The notes: generated from the letters alone by a model not told the origin. A stretch of DNA of 64,000 nucleotides from Synechococcus sp. PCC 7335 (GCF_000155595.1 NZ_DS989904.1:814477-878476); one strand, 5' to 3'; numbered from the stretch's first letter, positions 26,271 through 36,130 are shown. Program-made: numbers and translations.

Positions 26271-27629
26271 CTAATTGTCCTGTTTGCTCACTTTCTGGTA
26301 GCCGCTCTGCCGGTGCAAATGTTTAACCGTTTGCTGCATATAAAGCATGACTTGTTTTCTGTTCGTCTCTCGATAGAGGCTCCTTACATAGGGACTTCCA
26401 GCTATCAACATGAGTACGATGTCTCTACGAGCTAGGCCAGTACGAAAAGCTCTAGCTGCGACTTGAATATCTAACGAACAAGGATTTTTTACTTGAACGC
26501 CTTGGCTGTGTTTTTTCCATAACTTCTGATAGTGGTGTTTCCTATTCAATCGGCCTGCGACAATGGCTGATTTAAGTCGGATAAATCCTTCGCTAACTCG
26601 TGTTGATAACCGCTGTTGTTGTCCAACTTGATATGTAAGACGGTCAACCCCTTTTCCAATTGCATTAAGCATTGCTGTAGCTTGTCTAAACTGTTGCCAA
26701 TGTCGTTGTCGCTTTTCGATGGCTCTGATAATTTGGCTAGGGTTTGATTCAATTGCGTTTGCTGAATAAGTAAGGTTAGAACCTGCTCGCTCAAGGTTTT
26801 CAGAAAGGCTTGTGTATCTGATTGTGCTGCTTGCTGCTTGATACTCTCTTGCCTGAGCGATGCTATCTCTCCATAGAGAGGCTGTAAGCCTTTCAGCAAT
26901 GCGGCTTCCAATACACTCCCCGACATCTCGACGGTCATGAGTGTAGTCAAGGGTTGAGTCGTTTTCTTTCTGGGTCTGGGCATGGCTATTTACCACCTGG
27001 AATAAAGGGATGTAGTCACTGGCATTTTCTTTCGCTCGTGATCGCCGAACTTTCTGAGCCAGCTCAGCGACGTCTGCGGTGTAGATGCTGAGATGATGCT
27101 TGGCACGAGAAGCCGCCACATCAAACGATTCCTGGCTAGTGGTGCTATCCATCAGGGCCAACACTCGGTCGGCAGTTTTGCCTTGGCTGCTGTAGGTAGT
27201 GCTCACCAAGGCATAGTCAATGTATTGCTGTCCTTGTAGATTGATGTAAGAGCAGTTGCCACGGTCATCCACAATCTGGGCATTGCCGCTGCTATCAACG
27301 CCAGCCACGGTGAATCGCTGACCATTGCGGATTTTTGCAGCTCGGTTATTGCGCGTCTATCGCAGGTGATCGCCCTTCGCAACCGCAATCTCCTGCACCG
27401 CATACACCGTCTTCCGCTGACACCGAGCCGGGTTAATCATCATAAGTTGACCATCAGGCGTTTCCACCGTCAATCGGTTCGCCTCTGCGTCACACTCAAC
27501 CACCCGATACTGCTGATATTTCTCCAACCCCTGACGCTTGTAGTCCTGGCTTGACCCGACGGCTGCCCGGTTTAGGTGGCAGTGTGGCCCGAAGATACAA
27601 TGCTTCACCTTGGCAACGAATAGTGACAC
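26271..27629 (-). pseudogene. MobF/TraA-type relaxase-helicase C-terminal remnant with amber codon
   Basis: The frame from about 27580 reads DYKRQGLEKYQQYRVVECDA and QEIAVAKGDHLR, then TAG (27357-27359), and goes on in the same frame as TRNNRAAKIRNGQRFTVAGV, then YALVSTTYSSQGKTADRVLA and ESFDVAASRAKHHLSIYTAD. The last two are RecD/TraI-like helicase motifs of conjugative relaxases. A single W-to-stop change (TGG to TAG) fits the family pattern LRWTRNN. The relaxase domain itself and Walker A are missing; upstream sequence is instead an integrase start. A 345-codon part (27308-26271) remains open after the stop. It is the transfer gene of a dead conjugative element. Confidence 0.7.
26546..26983 (-). 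CDS. Nested coiled-coil ORF overlapping the relaxase remnant
   Basis: An open frame of 145 codons lies wholly inside the relaxase remnant in a different minus-strand frame. The product starts MPRPRKKTTQPLTTLMTVEM (basic) and goes on as helical, heptad-like sequence (QVLTLLIQQTQLNQTLAKLS, LDKLQQCLMQLEKGLTVLHI) with few rare features. It looks more like a coiled-coil protein than a random shadow. Small mobilisation proteins nested in relaxase genes are known in ColE1-type plasmids (mbeB/mbeD within mbeA). Alternative: a chance frame made open by the codon bias of the helical relaxase tail. No similarity claim can be made without a search. Confidence 0.45.
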   Translation of the reverse strand: MPRPRKKTTQPLTTLMTVEMSGSVLEAALLKGLQPLYGEIASLRQESIKQQAAQSDTQAFLKTLSEQVLTLLIQQTQLNQTLAKLSEPSKSDNDIGNSLDKLQQCLMQLEKGLTVLHIKLDNNSGYQHELAKDLSDLNQPLSQAD

Positions 27630-27696
27630 GAATTCTGGCGGCTTTTAGTCGAGCGTTTGCATCCGCAAGTAGCTGCTCATCTACATGACTTTTCAT
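27562..27696 (-). pseudogene. Tyrosine-integrase N-terminal stub
   Basis: From the ATG at 27696 the protein starts MKSHVDEQLLADANARLKAA, RIRVTIRCQGEALYLRATLP and PKPGS, the N-terminal (arm-binding) segment of integrases common in cyanobacterial mobile DNA. After about residue 45 similarity stops and the DNA becomes relaxase-like sequence in another frame. A deletion has probably fused the two genes. The stub starts about 150 bp from the tRNA-Arg gene, where an island integrase is expected. The catalytic R-H-R-Y domain is missing. Confidence 0.55.
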
Positions 27697-28084
<388 letters not shown>

Positions 28085-28747
28085 ATGCCTATGCTCACCC
28101 TTGATAATGTCGAAATGAGCAGCGTTCAGCATCCCAAACGGTCTAAGCGGGTGCCGATCTTATCTTATCAAGACAAAACATTTCGTCTGTTGGGTGTGTT
28201 TCAAGTTCATCAGCAAGTAGAAGCTCAAGCCTCTTGGCAAGATTTGACTAGCAATGAAGGGAAGGTATGCATACTACTAACAGAACCGCACCAATTGAGC
28301 CTGTGGCGACATATTCGGATTGAGAAGGAACTGCTGAGCTTTGTATTACCCTCAGCACACACAAAGGCTTGCCTTTTGCTAGTTCAGGCTCTGCACGGCG
28401 ACGTAGAGCAGTTTTTGGGCAGCAAGCAGGCGAAAGCTTTCGGCACTGATCTTTTGGAGCAGGCGCCGGTGCCAATCCAGAAGGTAGGGGGCCTAGGCGC
28501 ATTGCTCAAACTGAACCCATTGATAGAGACGTTACCTGACTGGGACGAAAACGACTTGTGCACGCTACTGATAAAGCTGCATCAGCTAGGAAGTCAGTTT
28601 TTTGGGCGATCGCAATTTGCACCCCGCACCCTCTCAGCCCTCGATGTCTTACTGGGTAATGAAAAGACCATTTTTCTAAACTGGCTGCAGTTGTCTTTTC
28701 TAGGCAGTCTCTGGCTGTCCCGTAAAGACAGAAGTACATACAGCTAG
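28085..28747 (+). CDS. Conserved cyanobacterial protein (Npun_F0813-like)
   Basis: Protein of 220 residues. The segment VPILSYQDKTFRLLGVFQVH followed by ASWQDLTSNEGKVCILLTEP resembles a cyanobacteria-restricted family that I recall as Npun_F0813; function unknown. The remainder is alternating helical and hydrophobic with no catalytic motif. No membrane segment or signal. It is monocistronic, just outside the island. Confidence 0.55.
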   Translation: MPMLTLDNVEMSSVQHPKRSKRVPILSYQDKTFRLLGVFQVHQQVEAQASWQDLTSNEGKVCILLTEPHQLSLWRHIRIEKELLSFVLPSAHTKACLLLVQALHGDVEQFLGSKQAKAFGTDLLEQAPVPIQKVGGLGALLKLNPLIETLPDWDENDLCTLLIKLHQLGSQFFGRSQFAPRTLSALDVLLGNEKTIFLNWLQLSFLGSLWLSRKDRSTYS

Positions 28748-28898
28748 CTGGCATCATCAGTCTGGGCGCTGAAGAAAGATGCAGCGTTCATTAGAGATGA
28801 TCCGCAGTTTCATACCTGGCAAAACTAGCGTTAATGTATCAGGCTTAACTTTCCAAAAACTGCCATACTAGAAAGGCATTTGTAAGGATACCGGCAGC

Positions 28899-29948
28899 AT
28901 GGCTCCTCGAAAACTGTCTGACTCAGATAAGAGCGACATTGTTGATCTATACAAACAGCCAGAGCAGACCACCTCTACTTTGGCTGAACAGTTTGGCGTC
29001 AGCAACAGCACGATCAGTCGAATTCTTAAGACAGCGCTGCCCTCAGACGAATATAGCGAGCTAATTGCTCACAAGCGGATGTCCTCAGGAACGGCATCAA
29101 AGACACAAGCATCTAGTAAGCGTAGTGCGACTTCCAAACGGTCTGCATCAAAAGCCAGTTCAAAAGCTAGCTCAAAAGCAGACGTTGATACCGCTCGTGA
29201 GTCATCTGATGTTGATCAGTCTGGCACGCCAGTAGAGCCACCGAAGCTAAAGAAGGAAACTGCTAAAGAATCTACCGATACCATTTCATCTGTGCCGCGT
29301 CGACGGCGTAGCCGTAAAAAAGATGCTGATGACGGTCAGCTACCTTTACTTGATCAAGGCTCAACCCAAGAGCAAGATGACGTAGAAGAGGATATGTCTA
29401 CCTCAGTGACCGAGGAGGTAAAAGATAAGAAGGTAGTTGCACCCCCAGTATTAGTTGTGAAGTCGAGTTCTGATGAGGATGACGACGACGAGGACGATTT
29501 GGAAGGGCTAGACGAGACGATAGGCGATGACTTTGGTGATGACGATGATGATCTAGAGGAAGACGAAGACGATCTGGACGACGATGATGAGTTTGAAGTC
29601 CCTCCACCAAAGCTTCAGACTAAGGAGTCGGTAGAGATTATGCCGTTGGGTACGGCGAAGATACCGAAGCCTTGCTATCTAGTGGTAGATATGCGCGCTG
29701 AGCTGATCACCTGTCCGCTAAGTGAGTTTGGACATTTGGGTCGGATTCCTAGTGATGAGGAGAAGTCCACTACGCTACCTGTATTTGACAACCATAGAGT
29801 GGCAAGACGGTTTTCTCGTAATAAGCAGCGGGTGATTAAAGTGCCTGATGGGAACTTGATCACGCGGACAAGGCCCTATCTACAAGCAAAGGGAATTACT
29901 CGGCTGCTAGTAAATGGGCAGGTGTTTGATCTTGTCAGTGCCGAATAG
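28899..29948 (+). CDS. HTH protein with long acidic low-complexity region
   Basis: Protein of 349 residues. The N-terminal helix-turn-helix (LSDSDKSDIVDLYKQPEQTT, LAEQFGVSNSTISRILKTAL) resembles transposase or Hin-type DNA-binding domains. A Ser/Lys-rich linker (about 62-95), a basic patch RRRRSRKK and a run of Asp/Glu (about 190-235) follow. A conserved C-terminal domain (KPCYLVVDMRAELITCPLSE, YLQAKGITRLLVNGQVFDLV) ends the protein. This layout is a conserved cyanobacterial protein often labelled transposase, but no catalytic transposase domain is present. It overlaps nothing; the creatininase gene begins 46 bp downstream. Inferred role: nucleoid or transcription-associated DNA-binding protein. 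Confidence 0.7.
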   Translation: MAPRKLSDSDKSDIVDLYKQPEQTTSTLAEQFGVSNSTISRILKTALPSDEYSELIAHKRMSSGTASKTQASSKRSATSKRSASKASSKASSKADVDTARESSDVDQSGTPVEPPKLKKETAKESTDTISSVPRRRRSRKKDADDGQLPLLDQGSTQEQDDVEEDMSTSVTEEVKDKKVVAPPVLVVKSSSDEDDDDEDDLEGLDETIGDDFGDDDDDLEEDEDDLDDDDEFEVPPPKLQTKESVEIMPLGTAKIPKPCYLVVDMRAELITCPLSEFGHLGRIPSDEEKSTTLPVFDNHRVARRFSRNKQRVIKVPDGNLITRTRPYLQAKGITRLLVNGQVFDLVSAE

Positions 29949-29994
29949 AGTTTTGCTGAATAAGCACGGAAACAACTATAGGACGAAGAAGCTA

Positions 29995-30744
29995 ATGCTG
30001 CTGCATCTATCTACTTGGCTAGAGGTGGAAGAGTATCTAACGCAATCGCGCGGCATCATTTTTCCTATTGGTTCGACCGAGCAACATGGTCCAACTGGGC
30101 TGATTGGCACGGATGCTATCTGCGCTGAAGCGGTGGCTAAAGGGGTAGGCGAGGCGACTGGCGCCCTAGTTGGCCCGACGATTAACGTCGGCATGGCCCT
30201 TCACCATTTAGCCTTTCCAGGCAGCGTCAGCCTACGCCCTAGCACGCTCATTGCTCTGATTCAAGACTATGTGAAGCCGTTAGCTAGGCACGGATTCGAG
30301 CGGTTTTACTTCGTCAATGGGCATGGCGGCAATGTAGCTTCTATGAAAGCGGCTTTTTCCGAAACGTACGCTGTGATCGCAGATGCTAACTTGCCGAATG
30401 CAGGACGTATCCGCTGTAAAATTGCCAACTGGTACGGCAGTAAGGCCATTGCTGCTTTGTCCGAACAGCTTTATGGCAACCAAGAAGGCTCTCATGCAAC
30501 CCCTAGTGAAGTTGCGCTCACTCAGTTTGTTTACCCTAACGATATTAAACAAGCCTCGCTTTCGCCTGCGATCGCCCCTTCTGGTCGCTCTATCTACAAC
30601 CCAACAGACTTTAGAGCATTTTACCCGGACGGACGCATGGGCTCTAATCCTAAGCTAGCTACGCCAGAGCATGGCAAGCAGTTTTACGAAGTCGCTGTAA
30701 AGGATTTGACTAATGGCTATCTAAGCTTTTTACAAGAGTCCTAG
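29995..30744 (+). CDS. Creatininase-family amidohydrolase
   Basis: Protein of 249 residues from the ATG at 29995 (MLLHLSTWLEVEEYL). An upstream in-frame ATG (29914) lies inside the preceding gene and is less likely. The metal-binding patterns are clear: FPIGSTEQHGPTGLIGTDAI (Glu and His), VGMALHHLAFPGSVSL, YFVNGHGGNVASMKAAFSE (His/Asn), and GSHATPSEVALTQF (Glu). Family members hydrolyse cyclic amides such as creatinine or formylated intermediates; the substrate here is unknown. Probably cotranscribed with the acidic HTH gene. A strong terminator follows. Confidence 0.85.
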   Translation: MLLHLSTWLEVEEYLTQSRGIIFPIGSTEQHGPTGLIGTDAICAEAVAKGVGEATGALVGPTINVGMALHHLAFPGSVSLRPSTLIALIQDYVKPLARHGFERFYFVNGHGGNVASMKAAFSETYAVIADANLPNAGRIRCKIANWYGSKAIAALSEQLYGNQEGSHATPSEVALTQFVYPNDIKQASLSPAIAPSGRSIYNPTDFRAFYPDGRMGSNPKLATPEHGKQFYEVAVKDLTNGYLSFLQES

Positions 30745-30807
30745 ATAATCGAGTTGTGAACTTAAAGAAAGAATCCGTACGTTTCCAACAACTTCATACA
30801 TACACAC

Positions 30808-30850
30808 AAACCAGTCCAACAACAGACAATACATGTTGTTGGACTGGTTT
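30808..30850 (+). terminator. Long perfect-arm hairpin after the creatininase gene
   Basis: The arms aaaccagtccaacaaca (30808-30824) and tgttgttggactggttt (30834-30850) pair over 17 of 17 bases with a 9-base loop. The tail continues tatgttgt, so it is T-rich but not a clean T run. It lies 64 bp after the creatininase stop and could terminate either direction. Confidence 0.7.
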
Positions 30851-30924
30851 TATGTTGTCCTAGCTTTTACATCTTTTACATATTGTTGTACAGGAGTGAT
30901 GAAGGCACGGAACACTTTAGCGGT

Positions 30925-30963
30925 CGTGACGAATATCACAGCAACCAAGTGATAAATATCACA
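30925..30963. promoter_or_regulatory. Two tandem CRP-like sites
   Basis: Site one is CGTGA-cgaata-TCACA (30925-30940) and site two AGTGA-taaata-TCACA (30948-30963). Each matches nine of the ten fixed positions of TGTGA-N6-TCACA, and their centres are 23 bp apart, close to two helical turns. They lie about 270-310 bp upstream of the outer-membrane-like gene at 31236. No other gene is seen in 30745-31235. Confidence 0.45.
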
Positions 30964-31235
30964 GGGAATTCAAGCTATTTCTGCTAGGCGATTACACGCA
31001 TCTAGCTAGATACGAGAAACATGAATATGGCACTAGCTGCTCTATACAGGCATGTAGATGTTCATATAAATGTTGGCCCCGTGAAGATCTAGCGTTTTCT
31101 CGGTGGACGGGTTGTAGTTGTCAAATTGACTTAAGTAGAATCTCGAATACCAGGGCAAAATTCTCTCCTCAGGCCTTGGTTTCTCAGTGTTTCTACTTAG
31201 AAATTTGCACTTATAAATCCTGAAATATCACACCA

Positions 31236-34181
31236 ATGGCTTTAACATCGTCTCTATCTGAGTCCTGTTTCAAATTCTTTCGTCCGACAGCTTCTATCAA
31301 GTCTGTACTGCTTCATTTAGCAGTCATCAGCGCAATAGGGAGCATCGATGCCAATGCGCAATCAGCCCTAGCCCAGTCCGCACCACGCAATGTTCCTATT
31401 CGCAGCGATGACGGATCAGTTTGGGTCAACAACAATGCTCGCGAGATCCGGACAGGGCCCTTGCGCAATAGCTCAAATACGCCATTGCCCGCAAGTCTAC
31501 CTACAAGCACTGCCGAAGGGGTAGCGGTAGATGTCGACATGACCCGACTAGCACCCAACAGCATTGAAATTAGACCCGATGTTTCATATATCGAAGAGAC
31601 TTTCAATCAGGTTGTCAATGAGTCAGGAGGAGGCCTAGAAGCGCGCTACAACATCCTACGAGATTCACTACAGATAACAACAACTTTTGAGCTAAGGCAA
31701 GCGCCAGGGCATCATGGCTACGGGGAGGGTATCCAAGTAACAGTCATCAGCCCAGACGGTAGCAGAAGTGTCCCTCAGACTGTATATGTGCGGGGTCAGA
31801 ATGTGAAAAGAGGACCCGATGGTAGCCGTCTAGGGACCATGGCATCAGTAGAGGTCGCCTACGGCGCAGATGATGTTGTTGAACTGCGAGTACTGAATAT
31901 CAGACGTAACTTTGCAGAACCGACTGAGTCAGCAATTTACTTTACTAGCAATTTTTCCGATGATGGGAAAGTTGGAGAATTTGTTGTTGAAGATATGCAA
32001 GATGGTGGTGATTTAGACTTCGATGACGGTGAGTATGTACAAGGACCAACAGGGGTAGGCAGTGCGATCGCCACCAGACAAATCAATAATCTAACCGTGA
32101 CCACGCGCACTGAGCGAATAGAGCTTCCTGACCTTATCGAGCAAACAATGACCTTATCTGATGTGTTGGTCGAAGGTGAGCCACAAACCACTGTTGAAGA
32201 GATAGAGATAGCGACAGAACGAGGCCAGATTGAAATTGACGACCAGACAACATCAAACTTGTTGGGCCATGCGAGAGGTGTCCGCACAGATGAAGGGGAA
32301 CAGCTAGTATACAGTCGCTATGCCAACGCTATCGAAGCGCGTTTAGGTAGCGATGGTTTGAGTGTCACTGGCCAGACGCGGCCATTGATCAACAACCCTA
32401 GTGCGCCGCCGACGCTGCTGACAGGCCAGCTACGTTTCGATCCTTTTGCGAACAACAATCAAGCAGGGCTGGTGACCACAGTAGGGCTCACCCAGTATCT
32501 GACGCCGACTCACCGCCGAGCGGAAGATGTCTTTGGCAATCGTTTGGGCTTGGCAGACGCAGAAGCGTCTAATCTACTTGTACCTACTGGCCTATTCAAT
32601 AATCGCCGGATAGTTGGCTATGTGCCTGCCGTCCCAGCATCTACGCAGGCGCTGCCGATCGCTTCTACAGACGGCATCTTTGCGCTGCCAGCAGATCAAG
32701 CTGTTGTGATCGCACCACCTAATCCACAGCAAGTAGGTCGAGGCAATTCTGCCTACACAGACAATGTCGGCGGCCTACTGATTGAAAGCGCTGAGGGTAC
32801 GCTCTCCTTCGTACCGCAGTGGACGAAAGATGGCTATATAGAGTCGCCAACGACGTTAGCAGCAGGTAAAGCTACTCGAATTATGTACGCGTTAGTGCCT
32901 CAGCAATCTGGGCAAAACCTGCAGCTAGGCCAAACATACGCAGTAACTAGAGGAGCGCCGCAGCACCTAATTACTGACGGCGAGTTTAGAATTATTTCAG
33001 CCGACTTACAGCCTCAAGACTTCGTTCAAGAGATGACGGAAGTTTACGCTGTAGAAGATACGGTAGCGACTGGGAACGCGGTAACTGAGGAGTTTAATGG
33101 CGTTCAGGGCGTCTATGCTGAGGTCTTTGGCGGTGAGCGGGTGTCGACTGTTGATGTCTCTGTAGCAGCCGAAGTCGATGCCAGGCTAGGCAATGCGTTA
33201 GATGCGATCGCCCCTGAGCCCGTGTCTGAACTCGAAGCATTAGGGCAGCCGGGTTATGTCAACGTCACAAGGGCAGGTGGGCTTTATCTAGGAGGTAGTT
33301 TGAGCGGTGGTCTAGGGAACCAGGAAGATACGATCTTCCTGTCGCGAACCACGACAGTTAGCGCGGTTGATCAGCTGTTGCAGCGGCGGACCATCGAGAC
33401 GTTCTCCTCATCTCAGTCGCATATGGACACAATTAGCACAGAGCATGGCACAACCGAGGAAAACATAGGCAGGGCTTCTTTTATGATCAACGAGGCAGGT
33501 GAGCTGACCGATATTGAATTCACTCCCGGCCTCGATACAATCACAGTGGCAGAAAGCTATAGAGAAACTCATCAGATTGGCGACGTAGAAGTAGGTCCGA
33601 GGACGCAAATAGATGTTGCTGAAGACATCTCTGCGGTTACTCAACCCGTTAGAGAAATCTCACGCAAGCAAGAATCATTCCTTCAGCAAGAAAGCTATCC
33701 CAACTTTTCAGCTGTCCAGGGTGAGCTGACTTTTGGCGGTGTCTATAACTTTGGCAACACACCTTAAACAGCCGCCGCTAATACGGTACGAACCGAAGTG
33801 TTTTACAGAGATACGGTGTTTGGCAACGACGCTGATCGCTCAGGGGTAGGTATCAGAGGCGAGCTGGTTTTTCATCCGTTCGGTGAGGTCAAGCAGGATA
33901 GCTATCAGGTTGATCTAGCAGGTAACGCAATTCCTGTCTACCAAACTGAGCCGTTGCTAGATGATAGTGGGAATCCAGTCGTCGAGATCGTCACAGACGA
34001 GAATGGAGAGTCTTGGGCGATCGCAGTCAATCAGTTTGTGCTAGACGAAAATGGCGATCCGATACCTCAGCGCGTAGGTACGGACCAATCTAAGGGTCCT
34101 GGTGCCTACTTGCAAATTGAGAACGTATTTGGTGGCGACGACGGCGTTGAGGTCGCAGGCGGTATTCGGCTATCGTTTTAG
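31236..34181 (+). pseudogene. Outer-membrane-like beta protein with an in-frame TAA
   Basis: From the ATG at 31236 the frame encodes a signal-like N-terminus (hydrophobic about residues 24-36, then ANAQSALAQSAPR), then a long beta-rich acidic protein of 843 residues. The frame hits TAA at 33765-33767 within ...YNFGNTP. The same frame stays open for 138 more codons (TAAANTVRTEVFYRDTVFGN and on) and ends in GIRLSF, an aromatic-ending strand as in outer-membrane barrels. The seamless continuation suggests one nonsense change or readthrough. The family is not recognised by name; it looks like a large exported cyanobacterial protein. A second start (GTG 33798) could give only a fragment. Confidence 0.55.
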
Positions 34182-34206
34182 AAAGCATTAAGAAGCGGAG
34201 TCGAAA

Positions 34207-34689
34207 CTACGCTTCCTCAACCCGACAGCGACTTTCATTTAGTTGTTCAATCTTGGCCTGCCGCTCGGCAATCACCTGATCCAAAGCAGGCCGTCCTGTC
34301 ACTGCCAGCCGCCAGTCAGCCCATATGTCATACAGCTTGTCTATCACCGGGCCAATAACTGGCCACTTGGTCGGTGCATACATCCAGCCGATGCCAAGCG
34401 CGTCATACACTTCTTGAAAAACAGCCACGTTTTTGACAACGGTACCGTCAGCGCGAACCGCATGAATACGGCCCATTGCCGTTTCAAAATCGACACCACC
34501 ATTTTCTTCGGGGCTGTAGTCCAAATCCGCAATATCTGTAAATTTGACAATACCGCGTCCAGCGTCCTTTTTTTGTAGAAAGTTGACTTCTCTCACGCAT
34601 AGCGGACAAGCACCGTCGTAGAGTAGATTAAGTTTCCAGTCACTGGTATCTGGGGTTTGGCGGCTAGATTTTGTAGCTGAGAGCGTCAT
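34207..34689 (-). CDS. DCC-family (DUF393) thiol-disulfide oxidoreductase-like protein
   Basis: Protein of 160 residues. The diagnostic N-terminal motif is LLYDGACPLCVREVNFL, with the CPLC pair in place of a thioredoxin CxxC. Later conserved parts are KFTDIADLDYSP, MGRIHAVRADGTVVKNVAVF and YAPTKWPVIGPVIDKLYDIW. DCC proteins are presumed redox-active; no substrate is known. It is a single gene, convergent with the preceding outer-membrane-like gene. Confidence 0.85.
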   Translation of the reverse strand: MTLSATKSSRQTPDTSDWKLNLLYDGACPLCVREVNFLQKKDAGRGIVKFTDIADLDYSPEENGGVDFETAMGRIHAVRADGTVVKNVAVFQEVYDALGIGWMYAPTKWPVIGPVIDKLYDIWADWRLAVTGRPALDQVIAERQAKIEQLNESRCRVEEA

Positions 34690-34784
34690 ATGAAAGGGTT
34701 AAGAGAGTTCTTCTTAAGTCTAACTGGTTTAGTATTTAGCCTTGGCTAGAAGCAGAATACTGCCAGATCAACCAGTCAATCGTA

Positions 34785-35387
34785 TTAGCCAAAGCACGAT
34801 TGCACAGTGATACTGCATTCCGGGAAAGCCAAAAGGTTAGCTGACTGCTGACCTTTCAGTATCATCTGCCTTTGATATCCGTCTGCCTGGGGCTGTCTAA
34901 AGATATGAAGCTGCTGTGCCTGCACATTGAGCACCCAATAGTCTGCAACGCCTACCGCTGCGTAAAGATCTGCTTTGAATCCCAAGTCACGCTCTATAGT
35001 AGAGTCTGCAATTTCAACAATCAGATAAATCTCGTTCGGTGTGGGATGGTGATCCACGTAAAAGCTAGCGTTAGGATGGGCAACGACAATATCGGGCTCA
35101 GGCTCTGAATAGAGATCTAGCTGTATCGGATCTTGCAGCCGAACCAGTACCTTATCTCCTAAAAGCCGCTCGATTAGTTTTTCTATCCGCTTACAAAGCG
35201 CGCTATGACGAGGCCCTTTTGGCATCTTTTGAATAATTTGTCCGGCAATCAGCTCCACCCGCTCATCTGGGGACAAGATACCAACTTCCGCCATGCGGTG
35301 ATACTCGTTTGTCGTGATCAGACGTAGTTTAGTGGGCGCTGGGATAGTTGCGGTCATAGTTGGAAGACCAGCTTTAGTGATAGGCAT
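34785..35387 (-). CDS. Uma2-family (DUF820) endonuclease-like protein
   Basis: Protein of 200 residues. It has the PD-(D/E)XK-like pattern of Uma2 proteins: ITTNEYHRMAEVGILSPDER, VELIAGQIIQKMP, EPEPDIVVAHPN (Asp), IYLIVEIADSTIERDLGFKA (Glu and Lys region), YAAVGVADYWVLNVQAQQLH. The family is greatly expanded in cyanobacteria and its role is unknown. No lesions. Confidence 0.85.
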   Translation of the reverse strand: MPITKAGLPTMTATIPAPTKLRLITTNEYHRMAEVGILSPDERVELIAGQIIQKMPKGPRHSALCKRIEKLIERLLGDKVLVRLQDPIQLDLYSEPEPDIVVAHPNASFYVDHHPTPNEIYLIVEIADSTIERDLGFKADLYAAVGVADYWVLNVQAQQLHIFRQPQADGYQRQMILKGQQSANLLAFPECSITVQSCFG

Positions 35388-35420
35388 ATTATAGAACCGA
35401 AGCCTTAGCTCATCTTATTG

Positions 35421-36065
35421 CTATGCCTGAAGCTTGTGGCATCTGCCAACTGATAACGTACCGGTAGAACATTCACTTAGACAGGATTGAGTCATCACTT
35501 CGTCTTCATCAGCGGCTGGTGGCACCCGACCAAACACCATCTCGCAGCTTAGATCTTCAAAATTTGGAATCATTGTCAAAGGAATACCAAACTTCTCGGT
35601 GAAAAAGGTTTGGGTAGGTAGTTTGCACATGTTGACGCACATGCCGACGCACTGACTTTCCTCTAGATAGCGGCACTTTTTGATGTGGACGGCGCTGGGT
35701 TGCGATCGCACCTCTCCATCCAACCCTTTCACCTCTGCCTGCGCTACTTCACACGGTCCGACTAGCCACTCAAACATCTGCGTCGCAAACCAGGCATTTA
35801 GGACGCACACCAGTCGAGTTGGCGAGAAAACAGTACGAATTACCCATAGTACCGGAGCCGGAACCAGAGATTGCAGCACCCTTGCAACAGCGGCCTGCTG
35901 CTCTTGAGCATTGCGTCCCTGCATAATCTGTTTAGAAAGATCAACAAATCCTTCGTAGCCTGTGGCCGCTGTTGTTGAACCGATAGCGTTGGCCATTTTT
36001 CGAGAAAACAGCCAAATAAACAGCCGATCCAACAGATTGTCTTTATGTGCTTCAACCGTATGCAT
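35421..36065 (-). CDS. D27-like beta-carotene isomerase domain protein (DUF4033)
   Basis: Protein of 214 residues. The C-terminal DUF4033 signature is very clear: KKCRYLEESQCVGMCVNMCK, LPTQTFFTEKFGIPLTMIPN, FEDLSCEMVFGR. These cysteines and the N-F-E-D-x-S-C-E block match plant DWARF27, an iron-containing all-trans to 9-cis beta-carotene isomerase. Related bacterial proteins act on carotenoids, but the substrate here is not proven. The N-terminal part is helical (FIWLFSRKMANAIG). It is the only obvious carotenoid enzyme in the window besides the carotenoid-binding HCP/CTDH pair. Confidence 0.85.
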   Translation of the reverse strand: MHTVEAHKDNLLDRLFIWLFSRKMANAIGSTTAATGYEGFVDLSKQIMQGRNAQEQQAAVARVLQSLVPAPVLWVIRTVFSPTRLVCVLNAWFATQMFEWLVGPCEVAQAEVKGLDGEVRSQPSAVHIKKCRYLEESQCVGMCVNMCKLPTQTFFTEKFGIPLTMIPNFEDLSCEMVFGRVPPAADEDEVMTQSCLSECSTGTLSVGRCHKLQA

Positions 36066-36130
36066 GGATATCTCGTAGTTGTCTTGCCTTTGTTGAATAA
36101 ACAGGTTGAACCTGTATAGCGACTGGCCGC

